Shown: piece by piece, positions 35,901 to 46,034 of the stretch
Layout of the letters: every line of letters begins with the position of its first letter
Numbering within the stretch: the stretch's first letter is position 1
Source: Mytilus edulis
Lineage: Eukaryota; Mollusca; Bivalvia; Mytilida; Mytilidae
Length of the DNA stretch: 64,000 bases
NCBI RefSeq assembly: GCF_963676685.1
Contig: NC_092353.1
Coordinates: 10,937,734 to 11,001,733 of the forward strand
Direction: 5' to 3'
Notes under the pieces: model-generated
The model's database searches: none
What the model was told of the DNA's origin: nothing
The model's input: the letters and a program-made list of their open reading frames with translations, nothing else
Translations under genes and position numbers: made by a program

Positions 35901-38900
35901 TTTTTGGCAAAATACCTTTTGTAAAATACAGTTGTACCAGCTAATATGACAGCTAGGGTCCAACCGATTATAGCAATAACCAATAGCATCAATGGCACCA
36001 ATGCAGTGTTTGTTTCTGAAAAAAAGGGAAATAAAAGAAACGAAATAATCAAACTTAAACATTGAAATATTTCATCGTGAGGAAAACTCGCTAAATTTTA
36101 CGTAATATGGGTCTTGGTAAATGAAACAGACGCAATGAATAATAGATGGCTCCTAAAATGACACTTCGAACCCGCAGGATTCATTGATAATATACTACAT
36201 ATAAGAATTTGAACAATTAGGTCAAATTTGCATAAATATCCGGTGGCACAAATGATTTTTAAGATATAAGGAGCCGAATCTCAAACGAAATTTTGATATG
36301 AATAGAATGACCTATGAAATATACATCAGAGCGACAACAACCAAGTAACAAACACACACAACAGATGTATATTCCAGAGTTAAAATACCGTATATAAAAT
36401 TCATATTTGTCTCGCGGTAAGAAAGGTTGTGCAAATATAAGTCCTAAATAGAACTAACAAAAACTATCAAAAATCGGACATGAACATTATATTCCATAGA
36501 AAACATCAATATATGATATTTGAATTTACACAAGGTCATTTTTTTCTCGTACAGTTGCGTGTTTTCTTTAAAACAAAGCTGTTAGTTGTATACTGATAGA
36601 TACTGTAATCTGGGAGAACAATAATTATTTGTTTATTTATTACAGTAACTTTAAATAAGTCATCCGAATTAATTTTACGACATTCTTCGTTTTATTTTTG
36701 ATCTAATATTGTGTAGACTTTCATCCGAATGTGCAACCTTCATCGTGCAAGGCTTTGTCATACTGTAAACGAAAGGACAGCTTAAAAATTGTGAAATGCA
36801 AATCAACGTGAACGTAATTAATTTATGCTTGACCGTACAAATAACACGCTTAATCATTTCAAATTAAAACACTCCCCATTGTTTTTGTGAAATCAAGAGA
36901 AAATGAAATAACCATTGATTTCAGACATTTTGAAGAAGTTTGTTTATCTTTTAATCTGAAGTTATTACTAACGCCGTATTAGATACGGTAGTATTAGATT
37001 ATTAAAAGTCAAACTTTGTCTAATAAGTCTAATAATATCAAAGGACAAACTTCACTTCATCGTATTATTAAAAACGTACATTTGTAGGGTTCTAAAGAGA
37101 ACGTCTTCAAACATCAACGTAAACTATCGGTTAATCGCTTAATACGAGTATCCGAGTAACCGTTTAGTCAAAACTGTTTGATTTGACAACACTAGGTTTT
37201 TGTTTATTGTTTTGTCATAAATCAGGCTGTCGGATTTTTTCTCTCAATTACTTCATTTTTGGTACCTTTTAAGCGAGTAAACAGTTTTTGACCACAATTG
37301 AAGGCCATTCGTTGACCTAAAGTTGCATAAAGGGACCCTTTGGGATATTTGCATAGCAATCATATCAAAATCTCCCTAGCTTTAAAGACTCTTCTCTTAC
37401 CTGTCTCAATAGTTGTTTGCAGTTGCAATATTGTTGTTGATATTATCTCGAAATCTGATAAATCATTTTGTCCATCTCCAGAACCATCTGATTCTACATC
37501 TTCATCGTCACTGACAGTAATGGTGGTAATAGATAATTGAGCACCTACAGGGGAAGCAGTCGGGTTGATAATGAACGGCTTAAAATATTGGTTGAGTAAT
37601 TTGTACTAGTTTTTAATGTAAACATTTATATCTTTGCTGCTTTCACCTGCAGGAAGTCAGGAATATGACAATTGTTATCCATTCGTTTGATGAGTTTGAG
37701 ATATTGATGTTGCCCTTGAATTTTCCTCGTAGTTCGGTATTTTTGTTATTTTATATTACAGGTTAGTCAATATTTCAGGTCAGTTTTCCAACAGCGAATA
37801 AGGTAAACTATTTGAAATTCCAAATTTAATGCACCTTCTTATTCAACAAAACATTCACTACAAAAATAGAAATCGTTAAGATCCGTACTGATTCTAACAT
37901 CAATTACACCTAAGACGATTTAGGTATACTGGCGTATACTTTTATATTTTTACATGCAGCAATGGCGTTTTTTTCTAAAGTAATATTTTCGCCTTTCTCA
38001 TTTTTCTTTTTTTTATCAAACAGTTTTTTATGTAGACAACTCCAATTACTTGCTTTATTCGTACATTTTTGCCTGAAAAGTTTATCAAGATGTTTTCTGT
38101 ATTGTTTTATTAGCTGTATTATATCAGTATTTTGCTTTGACACATGGATAATTTGACAGTAGTTTTATACTGTGAATATGATCAGTCGGAAAGTAAGCCC
38201 TTAGAAACGACAGTTGTTGCTACTTTCTTAAGACAATAATGGGACTGATATTAAATCCCACCATTCTGAAATTGTGTTAATTTCGCGGAAAAAAATAATT
38301 TGGCGCCAATTTGGAATTTTTTCTTTTGTCTGTTTTTAAATTGCCATTAAGGTCAGAAATAGATTTCCTTTGGTTTTTTAAAGCATGGTTAATCATGGTT
38401 CTTCTTATTAAAGAAAATAGTACTTAAACATGTTAATTTGGCCGTCTTTTAACAATTACGTTACGCCGTTGATCGACGTTTATAATGATTATGCGAAATT
38501 GTCTGTTAATAGTGTTATTTTTCTTCTTTTTTTCACAGATAAACAAAGATTATATATACTATATAAAAGAGAACTAATACGTATCTCAAAGTTTAAAAAA
38601 CCCAAGTCTAACGTTCTATCACCCCTTAGGAATCCCCACTGGAACTAAATTCAAAACGAAAGACATTTTTTGACATTGTAGTTTTTTGGTCTTACACATC
38701 GATGTCAACTGGCATCTGAACACAATGTACACACATTTAGTGTGTTTGTTTGAAAAAAACAATGGCGAGTTCAGCTGTGAATGTTTGACTGGATTAACAA
38801 TTCTCGTTTAGTCATTGAAATGTTTGACTTAACTAAAAACTAGGTAAGGAAATCCTATACTGTCTTTGCACAACCGTAACTGCTTTAGATGACTGACACA

Positions 38901-41900
38901 AAACTCATTCATTGTTTATAATAATATAATTTGTTTGTGATAAAGGAATCCTGCAAAAGTAAGTGAAAAAGTATTGTCCTAAATTTGAACTTAGGTAGCC
39001 AACAATCATTTGATTTTCTGTTGTGGTGGGGCTACTTATTTTTTTGGAAGAACAGAAGTTTGTTTTCAATTTTTGGATACAAAAATAATTTGTTTTTGAC
39101 CCTGAGAAAAAATGTTTGTTTTACCCTCAGCTGCCATTAAATGAAATGCTAAAATTGAAAAAGAATTGTTTTCGACTTGTCTGGAAAAAAAGCCATAGCC
39201 CCCCCCCCCCCCTTACCCCCCACCCACTCCCCGAAAATCAAATGGTTGCTGCCTTAAAACAATCTCTTTCAAAGTAGCATTTCAATCAATCTAATTCAAA
39301 GCATGATCATTCTGACATGAAGTATGACTTAGTTTTGACTTGTGCCAAGTTGTGATCTAAAACATAATTGTTGACTGTAAGCCCCCAGAAACTGCTCTGA
39401 AATACTTTTATATAAATATAAAAATGCATTGTTTTTTTTAATGTTATTATTTTTTTTTTCAAATAGAAGAAAAAAAATATTACTGAGTCTTTTTTGTTCT
39501 TATTTATTTTCAAGTTCATGATTAGCACCATTTAATTATTGGTTTAGTGTGTTTTTCTTTATAATTTGAGTCCATTCATTCGAACTGTTACTTGCATGAA
39601 ATCAATGAGACAACATTTATTGTTATATTTAGTTTGTTCATACAAGGATTGCAAACTAATAGACCACTTTCGAGTTCGTCCGTCACCGGAAAAAACTCGA
39701 CAATTATGCGCGCCTTTATGACGTCATTTACCAGCTAGAGGGGGTCGCCTGTATCCCTACACTATTAACGTTCATCAAGCGTCTTAGTGATCGTCATTGT
39801 GCAGGATAAACTAGAAATAATGGTTGTTCTGTAGGTACTTAATGACAATTCCCTAATGACAGCAGTGCTGATTATCAATTTTGCGAATTCAATTTGCCCA
39901 ATAATTTGTACAATATAGAATTATATTTTCCCAACCACTCGCTCAACATTAGAATGGAAGTGACGACGCCCCTAAACGCACAAATGACGTTCACTAAAAC
40001 CAGAGTTTTTGACGGAAATGCATCGAACTCGACAGTTGTCTATTTCCTTTTATCTGAAATAATGAAGATTTTACATTCAGAATACTTTCATTATGATCTC
40101 TTTTAAGTTTAAATGAAAAAGGTAGGACCAGATATCAGTAATGAAAAGGAACTCCTGTTTTTTTTTTTTATCATTTTAATCCCGCATTATTCATGAATAT
40201 TTTGACTACCCTTTGTATTAATTGAGTAGGAATTTATTTCTGTGTTAAATAAATTTGGTTACAGCAGTACAAATACTTACCAAAACATAAATATCAAATT
40301 AACTCTTAGAATAATAAATTAATATTAAATTATTATCCCTATTATGGCACATAGGGACACATAGAGCCTATTTCACTGGGACTGAGTTCTGAAAAGTGAT
40401 AAAATGTGTTTCTCTAATTTTTTGGCACATGTTTACAGTATTAAAATATATTTAATAAGATTATTTTTAATAATATCCACATGTAAATAACAGCATATGG
40501 TGCTTGATATAACAATAGTTTGTTCATGATAGTGTCAAACAAAGGAACGTAACTCCGTCGGCCCCGCTTGTCAGAAATATCGACACATTGAAGTGGCACA
40601 TTTGCGTATTTTAGCGTACAAGTGGCACAAATTTGACATATCATAGTCCAAGTTATGTTACATAACATAATTTAAATTCAGCATAGCTTCCCGAGAAGTT
40701 GAATAACCGCTAGAAAAACATGTTTTTGATTCTCTTAATTCTCAAACCCAACATTTGCCATTTTTAATTTACATTTTTTTCTCGTAAACTATCGTCAAAT
40801 TCACTGTTGGCATTTTTTAACCAAGGAGCCGTCATTGTAGACGTGCTGCAATCAGTAAATGTGGGAATAATGCATTGGAATAGCGAAAAGCAACACCTAC
40901 CTAAAAATAATTTAAATTCAATGTTATCCGAGTTTACAAGGTAAAAGCAATTGAAAAACATCCAGCTTTGGCGTTTTCATTAGTATGACGTCATGTTTTG
41001 ACTTGACGTTAATGCACCAAAAATAGTAATGTAATTTCGCGGAATTTTAAATTATTTTAATTTTGTACATTTTTCCGATCTCTCATGAATTAATTCTTTT
41101 AAGCTATGCCTCAGAATAAGAGTAAAGAGTCTGTTTTTTTTATTGTACTTTTTAACAAAGCGAAATTGGCATAGCGTTTCAACATAGGCTACCTTTGATA
41201 GCTATTTCCACCACTGGGTAGATACCACTGCTGGTGGGCGTTTAGTCCATGAGTGTATTACCAGCCCAGTAGTCAGCACTTCGGTGTTGACAAGAATATC
41301 AACGTGGTCATTTTTATAAATTTCCTATTTACAAACGTATAAATTTTTCGAAATACTAAGGATTTTCTTATCCCATGCATAGATAACCTTAGCTGTATTT
41401 GGCACATAAATTTTGGTCTTCAATGCTCTTCAATTTTGTACTTGTTTGGCTTTATAACTTTATTGATCTGACCGTCACTGATGAGTCTTAAGTAGACGAA
41501 ACTAGCGTCTGGCGTATTAAATTATAAGCCTGGTACCTTTGATAGCTATTTTCGATACATGTAGATAGATGTACATGGAGGTATGTTTTATAATGTTCAT
41601 CTCGAAGTCTGCGCTAAGTATAGATATATCGAGAAGTTTGCCACTGTGTTGTTTACAAAGCGAAGGAAGCTATGACGACATATTAGAATACATGTTATAT
41701 AATATACGATGGAGTATATTTACTACTTTTTATGTTTAAGATTATTATTTTCATCTTGTCTACGGCAAGATTATTTATTTACAGTTCGTACCAAGCAAAC
41801 TTGTTCATTTCCAAAATCAAACAGCCCCCTTGATTTCATTCATATGTTCCCGTATTCTACAAAACCTCACCTCGGTTCCACGACGTCTTTTTTGTTCCAA

Positions 41901-42839
41901 TACTCTTACTCGAAAGAGCTGACATATAAAACTGAAAAACAAAATTTACAGTTATATTCAATAGATACTTCACATTCAGACTATTGATACCCCTTACAAT
42001 GAAATACATAAGAATCACGGTCTTTAATGTACATAAAAGTTATCATAAACAATGTTCTAATGTGTAACAGGTAGTATGTTATACTGAGCTTTATGTTTTC
42101 TATTCTATTAATTTGTTGAAATCTGTTTTATCAGCAATCAAAACTGCACACACTGAGCTTCGAAGTTATTGCAAAACAACCTATTCTACGGGCGATTTAG
42201 CTGCGGAACCGTCGCTTTTATGGTCCTTGAAAAAGAATGAAAGTTGATCTAAATACTCTGGAAGGTTCGGCTGCTCCTTTTTCTCATGTGGCATGCACCC
42301 GTCGTGTAGCTCATGTCATTACAAACCCGATAAACAGTCGAATTTATTAGGTCACAGTCGTGGATGGGAACGGGATTGTAGTTACGACATTATAGGAACA
42401 TATCCGATATCATCTTAGAAATGAATATTTCATAACGGTCAACCATCTCGTGATGGCGTCCGTAAAATTTACGAAGGAATGATTTCAACTTCATCATTTG
42501 GAACTCTTGGTTTAATAGATTCCTTGTAAGCAGCAACTCTCAATCAAGGAAATCATGATAGGAAATACAAACCCGGGAATATCGTATCAATAGAAAGATA
42601 TATACACAATTGGGAAGTTAAAATCATCTCTTTTGTCCTTCAGTTTTGTTTAATCGACCCTCGTTGTCATTGTCTAGATGTAAGTCAAGATATGAGGCAG
42701 ACTTAGCTGTATCTTTAACTATTGAGATAGTGAAACCCTTGGTATAGACTTCAAGATCTAACAAAATGTAATAAACATATAAAGTATAAAGCGATATACT
42801 CACACAAAGGAAATATAGTCCAAAGAAATATTTTAACAT
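32786..42839 (-). CDS. ITAM-bearing type I membrane protein, paralog A
   Basis: Five exons: 42804-42839, 41871-41931, 37401-37544, 35916-36015, 32786-32930. All introns are GT/AG, phases 0,1,1,2 all join, and the total is 486 bases (161 residues). The order is a signal peptide (MLKYFFGLYFLC, then FYMSALSS), a short linker ending TSWNRG, an acidic segment with SDDEDVESDGSGDG whose SGDG fits the SGxG glycosaminoglycan-attachment pattern, a transmembrane helix (VPLMLLVIAIIGWTLAVILA), a basic stop (YKR, LLKKK), and a tail with YHDL, YSAI and YDEI each eight residues apart. Two YxxL/I motifs with 6-8 residues between them define an ITAM, the docking site for SH2-domain kinases. I know no named family with this layout. 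Paralog B, transcribed the same way, starts about 3 kb upstream. No extracellular ligand-binding fold is seen. Confidence 0.75.
33020..33800. repeat. Mussel-type dispersed repeats in intron 4 of paralog A
   Basis: 33020-33300 contains TGACTTGGTACAGGCATTTT. 33400-33790 ends with ATACTACTGTTGCCTTTATT, a phrase also present at 32380-32410. I recognise both as common mussel repeats. The plus-strand open frame at 33400-33645 falls in the second and is not a gene. Confidence 0.45.
34498..35095. repeat. Duplicated 263-bp block in intron 4 of paralog A
   Basis: ACCAATGACCGCC starts a block at 34558 and again at 34821. Shared later pieces are AGTAATGAATGTTC, GGGAATTT and AAATTCATC. An inverse piece, ATCCACGGCGGTCA, lies at 34507. 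Copies are clearly diverged. Confidence 0.6.
35241..35345 (+). repeat. SINE-like mussel repeat, partial copy
   Basis: Matches 18941-19060: AGATGTGGTACGGTTGTC, AAGAGACCAAATGACACAGA and GGCCTTCAACAATGAG. Confidence 0.6.
35916..36015 (-). CDS. Paralog A transmembrane exon
   Basis: 100 bases, acceptor TTTTTTTCAG and donor AAAAG|GTATTT. Encodes TNTALVPLMLLVIAIIGWTL and the rest of one helix, ending TTVFYK. There is no charged residue inside the membrane, unlike ITAM adaptors such as DAP12 or FcR-gamma that pair through an Asp. Confidence 0.75.
37401..37544 (-). CDS. Paralog A acidic ectodomain exon
   Basis: 144 bases, acceptor CCTGTAG and donor GTAAGA, with a run of Asp/Glu and SGDG. It contains a single 66-base unit (37430-37495) that is present five times in paralog B. 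Confidence 0.75.
38185..41690. other. Sequence present only in intron 2 of paralog A
   Basis: The introns of A and B align up to about 38180 and again from about 41695; the 3.5 kb between has no counterpart in B. It contains a C18 run at 39200, a block at 39045-39235 that recurs at 44465-44640, and the dispersed repeat at 41195-41555. No gene is supported; the 70-codon frame at 39894-40106 has no recognisable motif. Confidence 0.5.
41195..41555 (-). repeat. Mussel dispersed repeat, full copy
   Basis: Reverse-orientation member of the 8045-8385 family, running from the GATGCCAC-type end at 41225 to the TACCAGGC-type end near 41535. Confidence 0.85.
42240..42730 (-). mobile_element. 3' end of a bivalve RT element, copy 2
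   Basis: Minus-strand frames read KDTAKSASYLDLHL, DKRDDFNFPIV, LLNQEFQMMKLKSFLRKF and YGRHHEMVDRYEIFISKMIS, with internal deletions and a stop, then the conserved 3' tail. This is the most complete of the three copies and shows that the shorter ones are 3' pieces of a coding element. It lies in intron 1 of paralog A and is absent from that position in B. Confidence 0.65.
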
Positions 42840-43015
42840 TTTTAATAAAAACGCGTTAAGAATAGCAAGATGTGGATAATTGAATCCAACGTATCGTAAT
42901 TGTAATACAACATCAAAAGTGACCAAGGAAGAATTATCGAAGTACAAGAGCTATCATAGAAAACTCGATTGTATTTAAGTGGTGGATTTCCTATATGATT
43001 ATGTAGTACCATGTC
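42840..43015 (-). promoter_or_regulatory. Conserved upstream block of paralog A
   Basis: Upstream of the ATG, about 45 bases at 42964-43011 are nearly identical to 51758-51805 above paralog B, at the same distance (about 125-172 bases) from each start codon. The block includes CACTTAAATACAATCGAG, which has a TATA-like core, and ATCATATAGGAAA. Confidence 0.5.
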
Positions 43016-43244
43016 TTTTGACACGATTTATAATTTTGTTAACATACTATATTTTATTCCTTCGAGCACTTCCGTTTAAATGATACGAAATTCGTTTTTT
43101 AATTAGAAATAACTTTGTCTCGATATATAGAGGTCATGTGAAATTGTACCAACACGACAAATGGGTCATAACGTCATGACGGAGTCACGGTAAAATGTTT
43201 GTTCATCTTTGTTCATATGTTACCCATACTTAGTATATATATTT

Positions 43245-43400
43245 GTTAAGGGGCCAGCTGAAGGACGCCTCCGGGTGCGGGAATTTCTCGCTGCATTGAA
43301 GACCTGTTGGTGACCTTCTGCTGTTGTCTGCTCTATGGTCGGATTGTTGTCTCTTTGACACATTCCCCATTACCATTGTCAATTTTACTAAAAGATTTGG
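43245..43400 (+). repeat. SINE-like mussel repeat
   Basis: Contains GGGGCCAGCTGAAGGACGCC, GGGAATTTCTCGCTGCATTG and TGTTGTCTCTTTGACACATT, a phrase set I recognise as a common mussel repeat. Single copy here. Confidence 0.5.
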
Positions 43401-43859
43401 ACATAAAATATAAATCCGGTGACCCCTACTATTTTCATATCGTAATTATAAACACAATTCAAAATAAAATTATGTGGAAGGGTTTTTGAAAATAGCAATT
43501 TTAAATTTTAAAAAATGGTAAATACTCGTCGCTTTTTTGTGCATTTAAACATTTTTAGACCTATTACCCAAATTTCTTATTTATGAAATCTCTGGATGCA
43601 TATAAAATTTCATAAAAAAGGTCTGTTTTTTTAATTTATACATTTAATAGTAATGATTTATGACAATGTATTCGGCACAATCTTACATTCGTGAAATAAT
43701 TCGCTTGAAGTTTTGGTGTAATCATGCTCGTCTAAAATTTTTCTTTCTGCCCTTTTTTGCAGTTTTAGCAAACTATCTACTAAAACATTATTGCAGTTTC
43801 CCTTTATAGAACAACAATAATCAAATTAAGGTTAGCGTTATAAAACAGTTGTCTAGCTT

Positions 43860-44465
43860 TATGATTTAAGTATTTCTTTCTCCTTTTTAGTAAAGCTAAA
43901 TAAGAGTTGACTTTTTTTTATAATATAATCAATATGAGACGACCAAGATAAAGATGCATCAACAAAATTACCCAGAACCTTTTTACGTGTACGTGCTTTA
44001 ATGTGTTGTCCATTTAAAGCATGACTTACATGTTTGCATTTGATGTTACTGAACCTTCTGTTTAGAGCCAATACATATAGCCTTCGTTTTAGATACATTT
44101 ACAGCCATTTGATTGTCATCACACCAGCGAAAAAATATCTTGTAAAACCGTAAGTTTTTGACTGATTCAACCTTTGTTTTGCCCAATGAATTATATGGTG
44201 CTACCATCAGCAAATTGGTGTTGTGATTAGGATAAGATAACGGAAGATCATTTATAAAATTCAAAACAGGTTCTAAAACAGATTCTTGAGTTACACCCGT
44301 TTGTTTGGTTTTGTACGTCGGAAAATGTATTTGAAATAGATACCATCTAGTATATGTCAGCCAAATATGATGTAAACCAACATAGCAAAATTTGTATTTG
44401 TTTAATATTTTGATAAGCAGTTTATATGATAGAGAAGATCAAAGGCTTTTGCTAGATCCATGGCT
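43860..44465 (-). pseudogene. LINE reverse transcriptase fragment
   Basis: Broken minus-strand frames read MDLAKAFDLLYHIN, TGVTQESVLEPVLNFINDLP, WCDDNQMAVNVSKTKAI, and HALNGQHIKARTRKKVLG. These correspond to reverse transcriptase motif A, the GxxQGSxLxPxLFxxxIND block, and the segment after the catalytic YADD. The YADD itself is lost. It lies between the two ITAM paralogs. Confidence 0.7.
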
Positions 44466-44640
44466 ATGGATTTTTTTGGAAAAAAAAGTTTGTTTCAGTT
44501 TTTGGAGAAAAAAATAATTTCTTTTTGACCCTGAGATAAAAATATGTTTGTTTCAGCCTCAGCTGCATATAGATGTGATGCTTAAATTGAAAGAAAAAAA
44601 TTGTTTTCGACTTGTCGCCAAAATAATAGATTGTCTTTCG
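44465..44640 (+). repeat. Repeat shared with 39045-39235
   Basis: TTTTTGACCCTGAGA, CCTCAGCTGC and TTGTTTTCGACTTGTC occur in the same order at both places. Confidence 0.6.
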
Positions 44641-44649
44641 CCGAATGGT

Positions 44650-45895
44650 TGCTGCCTAATTAAAAACATCCTGTTTTGAACCTGTGTTTTTATAAACTGG
44701 TATGACGTTTGCCAATTTAAATGAAGATGAAAAAATACATTTTTTAAAAGTATGACAAAGTGGTAGTGAGTGAAATAGCACGAGAAGACATCTTTAACAA
44801 CTTTGCACTCATGGTATCAAAACATGTTGCTTTTGATTCATGTAGTACATTTAGTTGTAAAAACACATATAGGTATAGAAAAAAAAACACATTATCTGGT
44901 TCATGACACGAAACAAAATCATCAAGTTTGTTACATCAACTATTGTTTGTGCCCAGGACTACTCTATGTGATAACCTTAAGCTTGGCACTATCATAATAT
45001 ATTTTATAACAGAATGTATTATGAATGTGGGGCTATAATATAAAGGAGGTAATATTTTCAAATTTGAAAAAAACAGGGGGAACAGTAATTTATATGGCAT
45101 TGTGGGTTTATGACTTATGGATAAAAGTATAGTACTCTAGTGTGAAGCTTGTGAAATATGTGAACATCTGTTAATCTTTAGCAGACTGCGATGCTCTCAT
45201 TCAAATGAATTATGCACTATTATGAGTGTTATGTCAACAGAATAGATATAGTATTCATATGATACCATGGGATAAAACTCTGTTTAAAAATATCAAACTT
45301 TTCAAAAGAATGTTATAAATGATGGGATATAAATAATGAAGCTTAAAAAGAAGAAAAAAGTCCGTGTCCTTTTTTTCCTTTTTTAAAATTCTGTTAATAT
45401 AGGCACCTATTTGCTTTGAAAAACTAAGAGAGAGTGACAAAGATTTTATAAGATTTTCGTAAATCGCTTTTTATACTATATGTGAATAAATTATGAAAAC
45501 GAAAAGTCAGCATCATTGGTCAAATATCTTATTTGCACAACATAAATAAAACTAGAGGAATCTCAATTTCTGACAAAAAAAGGTAGCGAACATTTTTTTT
45601 ATTTGTATATTTTGTATCGATACACAAGTCAAAATAATGAAGATTAAGGGTATTTTTACTTGCAATAATAGTTTGCTCCGCTCTCTTCGTCTTTTTTTTT
45701 TATTATACAATCTTACGATCTAATCATATGTTTTTTGTTGAAGCGTAATTATTTTCAGGCAGTGGTTATGCAGCAGCTGCTTATCACAAACTATTGCAAA
45801 ATTAAACTGTAATTGTATGAATATATATATTGATTTTAAAATTAGAAATATTTGAAATAATATGTTAATTACATCTACAAGTATATTGAGTGTTT
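44650..45895. other. Between paralogs; 3' flank of B
   Basis: From about 45355 the sequence aligns with 32420-32780 (the 3' flank of paralog A), including AACATAAATAAAACTAGA. This marks the left edge of the duplicated segment. No gene seen in 44650-45350. Confidence 0.5.
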
Positions 45896-46034
45896 TCATG
45901 TTTTTAAATTGATATCCTCATAGTTTTCGTTGGTAGCTTGAATATCGATGGTGCTGTAGTTTGTAAGTTCTCTCGCTCCACTCAAGTCGGAATAAATGGC
46001 ATTTAACGCGTTACTTTTCTTTTTAAGCAGTTTT
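45896..46034 (-). CDS. Paralog B last exon, triple YxxL/I tail
   Basis: Acceptor ACATTTCAG, stop TGA at 45896-45898. Reads YSDL, SGARELTN, YSTI, DIQATNEN, YEDI. The spacing is identical to paralog A, while bases outside the tyrosine motifs vary and three codons are missing near the exon start. Confidence 0.8.

Noticed and set aside
39894-40106. 70-codon plus-strand ORF in intron 2 of paralog A
   Set aside because: No motif, no splice-consistent neighbours, and it lies in sequence found in only one of the two duplicates.
41709-41987. Plus-strand ORF resembling one at 48954-49214
   Set aside because: The likeness comes from exon 2 of the two paralogs on the opposite strand, which has matching splice sites; the plus-strand frames have no start context or domain.
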